From Tunturiibacter empetritectus (GTDB lineage Bacteria > Acidobacteriota > Terriglobia > Terriglobales > Acidobacteriaceae), in assembly GCF_014201375.1 (NCBI RefSeq), contig NZ_JACHDZ010000001.1, positions 971,206-1,035,205 of the forward strand: 64,000 nucleotides of DNA. The letters run 5' to 3'. The notes beneath the pieces were generated by a model. The model searched no databases. It worked only from the letters and a program-made list of their open reading frames with translations, and was not told the DNA's origin. A program made the position numbers and the translations under genes. Below, piece after piece: positions 17,451 through 26,636 of the stretch; within the stretch, counting starts at the first letter, position 1; every line of letters begins with the position of its first letter.

Positions 17451-17510
17451 GAGAGCGGTCGGGCTTTCGCCCGATGCCCATACATCAGATTCGATGTATG
17501 GGGCACCCGG
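17451..17510. repeat. 60-bp palindromic repeat, intergenic copy
   Basis: This is the intergenic counterpart of 580-639, lying between the convergent uup and amidohydrolase genes. Hairpins are CGGGC/GCCCG and CCCATACATC/GATGTATGGG. The second stem differs from the other copy by paired changes that keep it fully base-paired. Confidence 0.85.
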
Positions 17511-17538
17511 CGTTTCTATGGTTTGCAGGGCGCGACCG

Positions 17539-18942
17539 TTAGTGTTGTGCGAGGACGCGGCGGTTGGTTTCGGATTGGACTTTGTCGAGGTCTTGGTGGA
17601 GGAGCTGGTTGTGTTCGACCATGAGCTCGCCGCCGACGTAGACGCTGTCGATGTCGCGCTCTGCGGCGATGAGGACGAGGTTTGCGTAGGGGTCTTCGAG
17701 AGAGACGCCGAGACGCTTCGGGTTGATGAGGAGGAAGTCGGCGAACTTGCCGGGTTCGAGGGAACCGAGTTTGTCTTTGACGTTGAGGACGTCGGCGGAG
17801 CCCATGGTGTGTAGCCAGAGAACCTGGTAGGGGCTCATGATGGTGGCGTCTTCGTACTTGTCGTGGATGGCGTAGAGGCCGGTGCGCATGTTTTCGAAGG
17901 GGTCGGCGAGGTCGGCGCTGGCTTCGCCGTCGACGCCCATGCCGACGCGGATGCCCATCTTGAGGTACTTCGGTATGTCGGCTACGCCAGAGGCGAGGCG
18001 GCCGTTGGAGAGCGGGTTCCAGGACATGGAGGCGCCGGCTTTGGCGGTCTCCTGGAGGATGAATTCGTCGGAGTGGATGAAGTGTCCGAAGATGAGCTGG
18101 TTGTTGAGCAGGCCGCTGTCCATCATCCAACGAAACTTGGAGCGCTGTTCGCCTTGGTCGTCGGGCGCTTCGATGTAGTGGGTCTGATTGCCGAGGTGGA
18201 ACTCCTTCATCATGGCAGCTTCCATGACGGATTGCTGGTAGGTGTTGTTAAAGGCGGTCATGCCGCTGATCATGACGCTGAGGAAATGCGGGTTGGGCAG
18301 TTGGGCGGCGGTCCATTCGAGGAAGGTCTTGAGGCGTGCGCGTGCCTGGTCGATGGTGATGGCGGGAGACATGCGGTCGGGGCCGTAGCTGTGCACGAAG
18401 CGGATGCCGGACTCGGCTGCGCCGCGAAACTGGGCTTCTTCGAACTGATTGTTCAACTCTGCGGTTTTGGCTCGTCCGCCGTAGGTGAAGTTGTAGGCGG
18501 TGGTGATGCCGTGCTCGAGGTGGTCGAGCGAGCCGAGGAGAGCGAACCAGTACATGTCCTCGGGCGTGGCTTTGGCGGCGTGCACGCCGTAGAGGTCGTC
18601 GATCCAGCCGGGAAGGGTCTTGTCGGCGGCGAGACCCCGGTAGGCTGCCTGCCAGAGGTGGCTGTGCGCGGAGATGAAGCCGGGGATCATGAGGTCGCCC
18701 TGGGCGTCGATGACTTTGTCGGCGTGGAGGGTGGCGGGCGGTTCCCCGGATGCGACGGCGAGGATGGTGCCGTCTGGTGCGATGGAGAGGTAGCCGGTGA
18801 TGGGCTCGCGCTGATTGGTAGCCATGGTCATGATGCGGGCGTTGCGGATGATGAGTTTGGGGTTCGCGGCGAATGCGGGGCAGATGAGGATGGTGAGGAG
18901 GACGAGCGTCCGGCGAAGGAGGACTGGAAGATGACGGGGCAT
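17539..18942 (-). CDS. Exported amidohydrolase, TRZ/ATZ (cytosine deaminase-like) family
   Basis: A 467-residue metal-dependent hydrolase with an N-terminal signal peptide (HLPVLLRRTLVLLTILICPAFA|A). The amidohydrolase core runs from LIIRNARIMTMAT to EHNQLL. Metal ligands are HSHLWQ after MIPGF, a histidine in FGHFIHSDEFI and the aspartate in VGMGVDGEAS. The closest named group is chlorohydrolase/aminohydrolase-like (guanine or S-adenosylhomocysteine deaminase relatives), but the exported location is atypical, so the substrate is unknown. It is divergent from a second exported amidohydrolase, with only 97 bp between starts. Confidence 0.85.
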   Translation of the reverse strand: MPRHLPVLLRRTLVLLTILICPAFAANPKLIIRNARIMTMATNQREPITGYLSIAPDGTILAVASGEPPATLHADKVIDAQGDLMIPGFISAHSHLWQAAYRGLAADKTLPGWIDDLYGVHAAKATPEDMYWFALLGSLDHLEHGITTAYNFTYGGRAKTAELNNQFEEAQFRGAAESGIRFVHSYGPDRMSPAITIDQARARLKTFLEWTAAQLPNPHFLSVMISGMTAFNNTYQQSVMEAAMMKEFHLGNQTHYIEAPDDQGEQRSKFRWMMDSGLLNNQLIFGHFIHSDEFILQETAKAGASMSWNPLSNGRLASGVADIPKYLKMGIRVGMGVDGEASADLADPFENMRTGLYAIHDKYEDATIMSPYQVLWLHTMGSADVLNVKDKLGSLEPGKFADFLLINPKRLGVSLEDPYANLVLIAAERDIDSVYVGGELMVEHNQLLHQDLDKVQSETNRRVLAQH

Positions 18943-19039
18943 GGTTGTGTTTAGCGTGGATGGATTGTCAAGTCAATTGGAAAGTGCTGCGTGGCGCTGG
19001 AGGTGGGTTGTTGGGGGTGTGCGGTATGCTGCTGGGACT

Positions 19040-20368
19040 ATGAAAAAACTTCTTTGTGGACTTGTTTGCGAGGTTGGTTGGGGGTTGGTTGCGGGTTTCG
19101 CGGCGTCGGCGATTTGCTTGGCGCAGGATGCAGGGGCTACGAAGCATGTGGTGGTGCTGCATGCGGCGCGAATGCTGGATGTGGCGGCGGGGAGGTTGGT
19201 GGCTCCGGGTGAGGTGCTGGTGGAGGGAGAGAAGATTGTTGCGGTGGGAACGCATGTGGAGCGGCCTGCCGGCGCGGAGATGATTGATCTGGGGGATACG
19301 ACGCTGATGCCGGGGTTGATCGATGCGCATGTGCATCTGTTTCTGCATCCGGGGGCGGAGGATCTGCAGACGGTGCAGGAGAGTGTGCCGGAGCGGACGC
19401 TGATTGCGGCGGGGGCGGCGAAGGCAGATCTGATGGCGGGGTTTACGGCTGAGCGCGATATGGGCACCGAGGGTGCGGGTTGTGCGGATGTTGCAGTGCG
19501 GAATGCGATCAACTCCGGGTTGATTCCGGGGCCGCGGATGCGGATGAGTTGCAATGCAATCGATTTGACGGGTGGGCATGAGGACGCGATTGGGTATAAC
19601 CCGGCGCAGAGGGTGCTCTCGAATGCGGACTATGCGGATTCGAGTGAGGAGATTGTGAAGGTGATGCGGGAGCAGAGGAAGGGTGGGGCGGACTTTACGA
19701 AGGTGTATGAGACGGGAACGGATTCGTTTCATGATGGTGGGTTTGAAACGCCTTATCAGTACACGGAGGCGGAGCTTGCGGCTGCGGTGAAGGAGGCGGA
19801 GCGGACGGGCGGTGGTGCGGGTTCTGGGCGTGGGGTTGCAGTGCATGCCACGGGGGAGCCAGGGACGGGGTTCGCAGTGGCGGCGGGGGTAGCTTCGGTG
19901 GATCATGCGTATCAGTTGAGCGATGCGACGATGAAGGCCATGAAGGAGAAGCAGATTTATGCCGTGCCTACGTTTGCGATTGCGGAGTACTTTGCGGAGC
20001 ATGCTGCGACTCCTGCTCGCGCGGAGTGGGATCGCAAGGAGCAGGCTTATCATGCGGCGGAATTCAAGAAGCAGTTGGCGGCGGGAGTGCCGATGGCAGT
20101 GGGGAGCGATGTGGGTCCGTTTCCGCATGGGACGCAGGCGCGTGAGCTGGAGTTGATGGTGGATTTTGGCATGAAGCCGGTGGCGGTGTTGCAGGCCGAT
20201 CTGCTGAACGGCGCGAAGCTGCTCGGGTGGGCGGGACAGATTGGGGAGTTGAAGGCTGGATACTACGCGGACGTGATCGCGGTGCCGGGAGATCCATTGG
20301 TGGATATCTCGGCGACGACGAAGGTTTCGTTTGTGATGAAGAACGGGGTGGTTTACAAGCGGCCTTAG
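19040..20368 (+). CDS. Exported amidohydrolase, Xaa-Pro dipeptidase/imidazolonepropionase-like
   Basis: A 442-residue protein with a signal peptide ending AICLAQ|D. Active-site motifs in order: LIDAHVHLFL (HxH), FTKVYETG (lysine that is usually carboxylated), VAVHATGEPG, VDHAYQLSD and VGSDVGPF (metal aspartate). Related enzymes act on Xaa-Pro dipeptides or similar amides; the substrate here is not determined. The start at 19040 gives the signal peptide; an upstream in-frame start at 18941 would overlap the divergent gene. The gene pair may share a bidirectional promoter. Confidence 0.85.
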   Translation: MKKLLCGLVCEVGWGLVAGFAASAICLAQDAGATKHVVVLHAARMLDVAAGRLVAPGEVLVEGEKIVAVGTHVERPAGAEMIDLGDTTLMPGLIDAHVHLFLHPGAEDLQTVQESVPERTLIAAGAAKADLMAGFTAERDMGTEGAGCADVAVRNAINSGLIPGPRMRMSCNAIDLTGGHEDAIGYNPAQRVLSNADYADSSEEIVKVMREQRKGGADFTKVYETGTDSFHDGGFETPYQYTEAELAAAVKEAERTGGGAGSGRGVAVHATGEPGTGFAVAAGVASVDHAYQLSDATMKAMKEKQIYAVPTFAIAEYFAEHAATPARAEWDRKEQAYHAAEFKKQLAAGVPMAVGSDVGPFPHGTQARELELMVDFGMKPVAVLQADLLNGAKLLGWAGQIGELKAGYYADVIAVPGDPLVDISATTKVSFVMKNGVVYKRP

Positions 20369-20390
20369 GTGCGGCCTGATGGGGTTGCCT

Positions 20391-20900
20391 TCAGGCTGAC
20401 CATTGCTCGTCGGCGGAGGGGCCGTAGAGTGCGGGGACGGGGATGTCGTTGAGGCGAAGATAGACGCCTAGCTGTGCGGTGTGGTGGATGAGGTGGTTGA
20501 AACACATCTGGCGGAAGGTGAGCGCGCGCGGGTTGTTGCAGATGACGTGTTCTCCGTAGCTAAACTTCCAGAGTTTGGCGAGGTCCTCGTCGGAGGATGC
20601 GGCGATGGCCTTGCGACAGGCGGCGGCGCTCTCGTCCAGGTGTTGCAATGCATTTGCGGTGGTGGTGAAGTCAAGCGGGACGTGGGGACGTTTTGGGGCA
20701 GCCATGTCCATGTCGTCGTCGAGGATGATGTAGGAGCCGAAGAGGGGCAGGGTGGCGCAGTGCATGGCGAGCTTGCCGAGGACCATGGATTTGTCGTGAC
20801 ACTTCCAGTCGTTCTTGCCTTCGGGGACGCGCTCGAGGGTGCGGCGGGTGTTGGAGATCTCGGTGTCGAAGTCCTGGAGAAGAATTTCAGCGATGGTCAT
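20391..20900 (-). CDS. DinB-family protein
   Basis: A 169-residue DinB-type four-helix bundle. The opening MTIAEILLQDFDTEISNTRRTLERVPEGKNDWKCHDKSM and the motif KLAMHCATLPL supply the first metal histidine; the last pair is in CFNHLIHHTAQLGVYLRLNDIPVP. AAGGAG lies 6 nt before the ATG. No export signal. This is the third DinB member in the window; the ligand is unknown, though thiol transfer is possible in a bacillithiol producer (inference). Confidence 0.88.
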   Translation of the reverse strand: MTIAEILLQDFDTEISNTRRTLERVPEGKNDWKCHDKSMVLGKLAMHCATLPLFGSYIILDDDMDMAAPKRPHVPLDFTTTANALQHLDESAAACRKAIAASSDEDLAKLWKFSYGEHVICNNPRALTFRQMCFNHLIHHTAQLGVYLRLNDIPVPALYGPSADEQWSA

Positions 20901-20970
20901 GTGGGGCTCCTTCTATACGGACAGAAGGATATACGAAGCGGGAAGGGTGGGAGATGAAAAGTAAATACGA

Positions 20971-21036
20971 AATGCGGGGATCGTTCGGCTGCGCAGGTCA
21001 CGATGAGGCTGTGACCTGCTTCGCTCAGGATGACGT
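20971..21036. repeat. Palindromic repeat, GGTCAC/GTGACC type
   Basis: A 66-bp element similar to 27411-27476: both read GGGATC..., a GC-rich hairpin, GCTTCG..., then GATGACG. Here the stem is GGTCAC/GTGACC; in the other copy it is GCTCAC/GTGAGC, a compensating change. It lies between the fabI end and the DinB start. Confidence 0.7.
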
Positions 21037-21057
21037 GGGGTGGTTGCGAGGAAAGTG

Positions 21058-21819
21058 CTAGAGGCCGGTGATGTTGAAGCCGCAGTCTACGAAGGTGATT
21101 TCGCCGGTGATGCCGCTGGCCAGGGGGCTCGAGAGGAAGAGGGCTGTGTTGCCGACCTCCAAAGCGTCGACGTTGCGATGGAGTGGGGCGCGCTGCTCCA
21201 CTGCGGTGAGGATGCTGGTGAAGTCGCTGATGCCACGGGCGGCGAGGGTCTTGATGGGGCCGGCGGAGATGGCGTTGACGCGGATTTTTTTTGCTCCGAG
21301 ATCCGAGGCGAGGTAGCGGACGGCGGCTTCGAGGCCGGCCTTGGCGACGCCCATGATGTTGTAGTTGGGGAAGACTTTTTCTGCGCCGTAGTAGGTGAGG
21401 GTGAGGATGGAGCTGCCTTCAGCCATGAGAGGCTCGGCGGCGCGAGCGAGCGCGATGAGGGAGTAGACGCTGATGTCGTGCGCTATGCGGAAGTCTTCGC
21501 GGGTGGTGTTGAGGACGTTGTTCTTGATGTTTGGGGCGAAGCCGATGGAGTGGACGAGGATGTCGATCTTGCCGTAGGCGGATTTGAGCTGGTCGATGAC
21601 GCCGTCGATGTCGGCGTCGATGGAGACGTCGCAGCGGAAGGTCTTGGTTCCGGGCAGATCGGCGGCGAGCTCTTCGGCTTCGCGCTGGAGGCGCTCGTTC
21701 TGATAGCAGATGGCGAGGGTGGCGCCGGCTTCGAAGAGCTTTTGGGCTACGCCCCAGGCGATGCTGCGTTTGTTGGCGAGGCCGAAGACGACTGCTACTT
21801 TGCCTTTGAGGTCAATCAT
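21058..21819 (-). CDS. fabI: Enoyl-[acyl-carrier-protein] reductase FabI
   Basis: A 253-residue short-chain-dehydrogenase-fold enzyme that reduces enoyl-ACP with NAD(P)H in fatty-acid elongation. The divergent FabI nucleotide-binding start DLKGKVAVVFGLANKRSIAWGVA is present. The catalytic pair is the Tyr and Lys of YNIMGVAK (Y-x6-K), preceded by LTYYGAEKVFPN, and DFTSILTAVEQRAPLHRNV and ITGEITFVDCGFNITGL complete the C-terminus. The start at 21819 gives the canonical MIDLKGK; reading upstream to 21870 adds 17 residues absent from the family. Confidence 0.95.
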   Translation of the reverse strand: MIDLKGKVAVVFGLANKRSIAWGVAQKLFEAGATLAICYQNERLQREAEELAADLPGTKTFRCDVSIDADIDGVIDQLKSAYGKIDILVHSIGFAPNIKNNVLNTTREDFRIAHDISVYSLIALARAAEPLMAEGSSILTLTYYGAEKVFPNYNIMGVAKAGLEAAVRYLASDLGAKKIRVNAISAGPIKTLAARGISDFTSILTAVEQRAPLHRNVDALEVGNTALFLSSPLASGITGEITFVDCGFNITGL

Positions 21820-21953
21820 GATGCGCGGTGATCCTTTCGAGACGGCTTGGGCGGTGGATGCGCGGCCCAACAGAAAGGATAGCAGGGTGAGGGCGGTACG
21901 AGACGAGCGAGAGTTCTTCTATAGTGGAGGCGCTGGTTGAGGAGGATATTTTG

Positions 21954-23270
21954 ATGTCGGAGTTTTCGCGCAGGCGGTTTTTGCAGACGGGGAGTGGGTT
22001 GGCTATGGCGGCGGCACTGCCGGGAACAATGGCGCTTGGGCAAGAGCAGGCGCAGCCGGTGGCGAGTGGGGACCGAGTGCGGTTTGCCAGCATTGGGGTA
22101 GGTATTCAGGGGTCCCAGTTGCTCAGGAACGCGGTGAGTCTGCCGCAGGCGCAGTGCGTTGCCGCGTGCGATCTGTATGACGGGCGGCATACGCTGGCGA
22201 AGGAGATTGCGGGCGCGAATATCAAGACGACACGGCGGTATCAGGAGATTCTGGAGGATAAGAATATCGAGGCGGTGATAGTTGCGGTGCCGGATCACTG
22301 GCATAAGCAGGTGACCATCGACGCAATTCGTGCTGGCAAGGACGTGCACTGCGAGAAGCCGATGTCGCACACCATCGCTGAGGGGGAGGAGATGGTGGCG
22401 GCGGTGAAGGGGAGCAAGAACTTTGTGCAGGTGGGTTCGCAGCGTGTGAGCTCGCAGGTGTTTGCGAAGGCGAAGGAGTTGTACGACAGCGGGGCGATTG
22501 GCGAGGTGCACCAGGTGGAGCTGCAACTGGGGAGGAACTCGCCGGGTGGGGCGTGGGTGTATCCGCCGCCGCTGGATCTGTCGCCGGAGACACTGGACTG
22601 GGCGACGTGGGAGGGGACTGCGCCGAAGAAGGCGTTCGATCCGATTGCGTTTGCGCGGTGGCGTGCTTTCCATGAATACGGCACGGGGATGGCGGGCGAC
22701 CTGATGGTGCATCTGCTGAGCGGGATGCAATTTGTAACTGGAATTAATGCAATTCCGGATCGGGCTTATTCGATTGGGGGGATCTATCGCTGGAAGGATG
22801 GGCGGAATATGCCGGACCTGATGGTGACGGAGTTTGAGTACGGTAACGTTGCGGTGACGGTGCGGCTGACGCTGGGGACGGAGACGCCGGAGGTGACGCG
22901 GGTGATGGGGCCGAAGGGCGTGATTGAGATTTCGAACAGCAATACGGTTACGTTGATTCCACAGTTGGGAGTGGATCGATCGCCGGCTTATGGCATTAAT
23001 GGATTTCCGGCGGCGATGCATGCGCAGTATGAGAAGCAGTGGCATGCGGAGCACGACGCGTTTCTGGCGGAGCATCCGCTGGATGACACGATGATGTGGA
23101 AGGGGCCTTCGTGGGATGAGCTGCGGCCGCACCTGGCGACGTTCTTTGATGCGGTGAGGTCGCGGAAGCCGGTCGCGGAGGATGTGGTGTTTGGACACCA
23201 TGCGGCGGCGGCCTGCCACATGGCGAACGCTTCTTACTTTGAGAAGAAGATGATTCTGAAGAAGGCCTAG
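21954..23270 (+). CDS. Tat-exported Gfo/Idh/MocA-family oxidoreductase
   Basis: A 438-residue NAD(P)-dependent oxidoreductase-fold protein. The twin-arginine signal SRRRFLQTGSGLAMAAALPG indicates export folded with cofactor bound. The Rossmann part (VRFASIGVGIQGSQLLRNAV) and the EKP motif (VHCEKPMSH) are typical; the C-terminal alpha/beta domain contains GGIYRWKDGRNMPDLM. GGAGG lies 8 nt before the ATG at 21954. Such exported members usually act on sugars or sugar-derived compounds; the substrate is not known. Confidence 0.9.
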   Translation: MSEFSRRRFLQTGSGLAMAAALPGTMALGQEQAQPVASGDRVRFASIGVGIQGSQLLRNAVSLPQAQCVAACDLYDGRHTLAKEIAGANIKTTRRYQEILEDKNIEAVIVAVPDHWHKQVTIDAIRAGKDVHCEKPMSHTIAEGEEMVAAVKGSKNFVQVGSQRVSSQVFAKAKELYDSGAIGEVHQVELQLGRNSPGGAWVYPPPLDLSPETLDWATWEGTAPKKAFDPIAFARWRAFHEYGTGMAGDLMVHLLSGMQFVTGINAIPDRAYSIGGIYRWKDGRNMPDLMVTEFEYGNVAVTVRLTLGTETPEVTRVMGPKGVIEISNSNTVTLIPQLGVDRSPAYGINGFPAAMHAQYEKQWHAEHDAFLAEHPLDDTMMWKGPSWDELRPHLATFFDAVRSRKPVAEDVVFGHHAAAACHMANASYFEKKMILKKA

Positions 23271-23305
23271 GCGGCGAGCAGGATAGCAGTCGGCGTGGAC
23301 CAGAG

Positions 23306-24529
23306 CTATTGCTGCAGGAGGTTGCTGCGACTTGGGGGGAGGATGACGCGCTCCGAACCGGCTTCGGCATCTGTGCCGTGAAGGAGAACGCGGCAGCAGT
23401 TCCGGCCGGCATTTTTGGCGTTGTAGAGTGCTTTGTCGGCGCGGGCGAGGAATGGCCCCGCGATTTCGCCTGGAGCGGCCTGGGTGAGGCCGATGCTGAT
23501 GGTGAGCGAAAGTTCTGCGCCGGGGCTGGAGAGCTCGCGTACCGACTGTTCGATCCGGGAGGAGACGGTGAGGGCGTCGGTAGAGGAGGTGTTGGGAAAG
23601 ATGAGGAGAAATTCGTCGCCACCGAAGCGGCCGAGGGAGTCGTAGGCGCGCATACGGCTGGAGATGGCGGAGACGACGTCGCGGAGGGCGGTATCGCCGG
23701 CTGCGTGTCCGGCGTGGTCGTTGATGGTTTTGAAGTGGTCTATGTCGATGAGGGCTATGGACAGGTTGTGGCCGCCGCGCTCGGCGCGCTTGAGTTCGGT
23801 GTCGAGTCTTTGCTCAATGCCACGGCGGTTGAGGACGCCGGAGAGCAGGTCCCGTTCCGACTCATCTTTGACCAGGGTGAGGAGGTCGCCGCAGAGCATG
23901 AGCAGGAAGGAGAGGCCGATGAGGAAGGCAAAGGAGACACTGAACAGGACGGAGACGGTCTGCAGAAAATTTCGCTGTTCAGGGTTTGGCGGGGCGCCGT
24001 AGATCAGCAGGAAGATGACGCGGTTCAAGGCGAAGATGGCATAGGCTGCCATGAGAAAGGCGAAGATCTTCAGGAAGATTCTGTCTGCTGCGTGCCGGAA
24101 TATTTCGAGTGCGATAACTCCGCGCACCAGAAAAAAACTGACGGCAATGACGTAGGCGAGGGCCCTGGTGTGGTCGTGCGATAGGACCAGATAGAAGATC
24201 AGGGCAGACGTGAAATAGGTGAGGGCCCAGGCGTAGCGAATCGTGCGGGTGCTTTTAAAGAAGTGGAGTACGCCAGTGTAGAACAGGACGAATGCGGAGA
24301 GCAGGAGGCAGTGGGCGAGACCAATCGAGAAAAAGGCCGGAATGGAGCCGGACAGCAGGAGCAGGATGTTGGAGATGGTTGCCGCGAAGAAGGCAAGGGC
24401 GACGGAGCCTGCGCCACGCAGATAAGGATAGATGCTCTTCATGCAGAAGAAGACGATCGCATATACCAGCGTCAAAACGATCTGACAGCCGAGAAGAGTG
24501 CCGACATCTATCGATGCGATAAAGGACAT
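23306..24529 (-). CDS. Membrane-bound diguanylate cyclase (GGDEF)
   Basis: A 407-residue protein with six to seven predicted membrane helices in residues 1-215 followed by a GGDEF domain (about 230-390). The catalytic motif is intact (RFGGDEFLLIFPN) and is preceded at the right distance by RAYD, an RxxD product-inhibition site, so it should make cyclic di-GMP and be feedback-inhibited. The input domain is not a recognised sensor. The gene is convergent with the oxidoreductase, 35 bp apart. Confidence 0.92.
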   Translation of the reverse strand: MSFIASIDVGTLLGCQIVLTLVYAIVFFCMKSIYPYLRGAGSVALAFFAATISNILLLLSGSIPAFFSIGLAHCLLLSAFVLFYTGVLHFFKSTRTIRYAWALTYFTSALIFYLVLSHDHTRALAYVIAVSFFLVRGVIALEIFRHAADRIFLKIFAFLMAAYAIFALNRVIFLLIYGAPPNPEQRNFLQTVSVLFSVSFAFLIGLSFLLMLCGDLLTLVKDESERDLLSGVLNRRGIEQRLDTELKRAERGGHNLSIALIDIDHFKTINDHAGHAAGDTALRDVVSAISSRMRAYDSLGRFGGDEFLLIFPNTSSTDALTVSSRIEQSVRELSSPGAELSLTISIGLTQAAPGEIAGPFLARADKALYNAKNAGRNCCRVLLHGTDAEAGSERVILPPSRSNLLQQ

Positions 24530-24621
24530 TCCTTGCAGCCTTGTGTGGGGATTGTAAGCGCAGAGATGTCAGAAACAGAAGAACCTTAGGTGATTCACGA
24601 AGTAATTTACCGCAACTCGAA

Positions 24622-25002
24622 TCAGGAGGCGGTGAGCCAGTCGTACTGGGCGTCGGTGAGGGGGACGACCGAAAGGCGGAACTGGCGGAAGAGGATGGAG
24701 TCTTTGAAGACGCCGGCGGTGCGCATCGCGTCCAAGGATTTCTCGGTTTTGAGGCGCTTGACGGGCTGGATGCGGACCTGCGGGTTTTTGGGGTCGGCGG
24801 CATCGACGGAGACTACCTTCGCAGTGCCTACGGCGGCTTTGCCGACGACGGAGTGATAGATGACGAGCTTGTCGCCCTTCTTCATGCCGCGAAGGTTGAG
24901 GAGGGCCTGGTTGTTGGAGATGCCGTCCCAGGTGGTCTCGCCGTCGCGCTCGAGGTCTTCGAAGGAGTATTTGGTGGGTTCGGTTTTGAGCAGGTAGGGC
25001 AT
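24622..25002 (-). CDS. EVE-domain protein
   Basis: A 126-residue EVE (PUA-like) domain protein. The opening YLLKTEPTKYSFEDLERDGETTWDGISNNQALLNLRGMKKGDKLVIYHS matches the family closely. EVE domains bind modified nucleobases in DNA or RNA, but the biological role of these stand-alone proteins is unsettled. It follows murI on the same strand by 79 bp and is not obviously related to cell-wall synthesis. Confidence 0.92.
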   Translation of the reverse strand: MPYLLKTEPTKYSFEDLERDGETTWDGISNNQALLNLRGMKKGDKLVIYHSVVGKAAVGTAKVVSVDAADPKNPQVRIQPVKRLKTEKSLDAMRTAGVFKDSILFRQFRLSVVPLTDAQYDWLTAS

Positions 25003-25081
25003 ACGGACAGGGTATAGGGAGCAGGGGGTAGGGTGTAGAAAAATCGGTTGCCGGTGGCCTTCAGTTTTTTGTCGCGGTGGT

Positions 25082-25954
25082 TTAGCCGCCTAGGTCGACT
25101 AGATTGACTTCGGTGACGGGCTGACCGAGGAAGTTGGAGCCGAGGCGTTGGAATTTTTCTATCGAGTCGGTGGCGTAGAAGATGCAGGTGGGTTTGGCGG
25201 TGGGGGTGAGGTTGGGGAAGTGGTGGGCTACGAGGGTGGCGGTGGCTCGGGCGGTGGCGTCGGCGGAGTCGATGATGGTGAGGGGGTGGCCGATGGCGTC
25301 GAGGATGCGGTGGATGGCGGGCTCAATGAGGGGGTAGTGGGTGCAGCCGAGGAGGAGGGTCTGCGTGGCGGGTGCCGCGGCGAGGGCTTCGGTGAGGTAG
25401 ATTTTCAGGACTTCGTCGGTGACAGGGTGGTTGGTCCAGCCCTCTTCGACGAGGGGGACGAGGAGAGGGCAGGCTTTTTCGCTGGCTTCGAGGCCGAGGG
25501 CGCTGAGGGCGTGGGTGTAGGCGTGGGATTGGACGGTGGCTTGAGTGGCGAGGACGAGGACCTGGTTCGGACCGTCGGGAATATTGGATGCGGGGAAGCT
25601 GGAGGTTGCGAGGGCGGCGTGGGCTCCGGGTTCGACTACGCCGATGACGGGGATGGGCAGGGCTTGCTGAATATCCGGGAGGGCTAGGGCGGTGGCGGTG
25701 TTGCAGGCGATGACGAGTAGGTCGGCGCCCTGCTCGTGGAGGAACTTTGCGCTGGAGACGGCGTAGCGGGCGACGGTCTCGCGGGACTTGGAGCCGTAGG
25801 GGAGACGTGCGGTGTCGCCTAGGAAGAGGTAGTGGGCGTGCGGGATGAGCGGGAGGAGGGCGCGGAGGACGGTGAGGCCGCCAAAGCCTGAGTCGAAGAC
25901 GCCGATGGTGAGGGATTTTGCGGTGTTTGGATGGGCTGCGGTGCTGTCGGTCAT
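25082..25954 (-). CDS. murI: Glutamate racemase MurI
   Basis: A 290-residue racemase that makes D-glutamate for peptidoglycan. The two catalytic cysteines are C84 in VIACNTATAL and C204 in LLLGCTHYPLI; DSGFGG (D21-S22) marks the N-terminal substrate loop. There is a short additional N-terminus of about 14 residues. It starts 10 bp after the GerMN gene ends, so it is the third gene of a cell-wall operon with the amidase. No strong Shine-Dalgarno is seen, consistent with translational coupling. Confidence 0.95.
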   Translation of the reverse strand: MTDSTAAHPNTAKSLTIGVFDSGFGGLTVLRALLPLIPHAHYLFLGDTARLPYGSKSRETVARYAVSSAKFLHEQGADLLVIACNTATALALPDIQQALPIPVIGVVEPGAHAALATSSFPASNIPDGPNQVLVLATQATVQSHAYTHALSALGLEASEKACPLLVPLVEEGWTNHPVTDEVLKIYLTEALAAAPATQTLLLGCTHYPLIEPAIHRILDAIGHPLTIIDSADATARATATLVAHHFPNLTPTAKPTCIFYATDSIEKFQRLGSNFLGQPVTEVNLVDLGG

Positions 25955-25964
25955 GGATGTTTTG

Positions 25965-26636
25965 TTATTGCTGTGGGGTTTCGGTTGGTGGGGCTGGGTG
26001 GGTGGTGGTGTCGACCGCGGGGTAGGTGCGGAGGAGGTCGGCGTGGCCGGCGAGGGTGTCGTGGGGCTGGCCGTCGACCAGGAAGCGGACGCCGGTGATC
26101 TGGGGGAGCGCGGCGTGGAGGGTGCCGACGATCGATTGCACGGTGAGGGCCTCTACCTGGATGCCGGAGGGGTGATTGTCCACGAAGGAGCCGCGGAGGT
26201 TGACGATGGCTAACTGGTTGGGTTGCGATGAATCGGATGAAGGCTTGTTCGGTTGGTTAGGCTTGTCGGGCTTGTTGCTCTCCGGAGCCAGGAGGAAGAC
26301 ATCGTCGACGGCGGGACCGCTTTGGAGGGGATGTTTGGAGGCGGGGAGGGAGTAGGTTGCGAGGAGGTGCTCGAGGAGGGTGCGGGCGCGGAGGGTAGGG
26401 GCCTGGGGCAGGGCGAAGGATTCGGTGGTGGGGGTGATGGAGGCGTCGGCGTCGCTGGCGAGGTAGAGGGTGATGTCTTCGGTGCTGGTGGCGGTGGGGG
26501 CGGCGATGGGGGTGGCGTTGTTGAGTGCAGCGAGGCGTTTGTGGGCTTGCTCACAGCCGCGGAGGAGAAAGGCCGACATGAGGAGGATGCCGCCGAAGAG
26601 GCTCCAGAAGAGGATGCGCTGGTAGCGGGGGATCAT
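25965..26636 (-). CDS. GerMN-domain membrane-anchored protein
   Basis: A 223-residue protein with one N-terminal membrane segment (ILFWSLFGGILLMSAFLL) and a periplasmic GerMN domain (about 50-200, ITLYLASD... and the end VEALTVQSIVGTLHAALPQITGVRFLVDGQ). The middle is interrupted by a Pro/Asn/Lys linker (SNKPDKPNQPNKPSSDSS). GerMN domains occur in spore-germination and cell-wall proteins; this organism type does not sporulate, so a wall role is inferred. The start at 26636 overlaps the upstream amidase stop by 4 nt (ATGA). Confidence 0.85.
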   Translation of the reverse strand: MIPRYQRILFWSLFGGILLMSAFLLRGCEQAHKRLAALNNATPIAAPTATSTEDITLYLASDADASITPTTESFALPQAPTLRARTLLEHLLATYSLPASKHPLQSGPAVDDVFLLAPESNKPDKPNQPNKPSSDSSQPNQLAIVNLRGSFVDNHPSGIQVEALTVQSIVGTLHAALPQITGVRFLVDGQPHDTLAGHADLLRTYPAVDTTTHPAPPTETPQQ

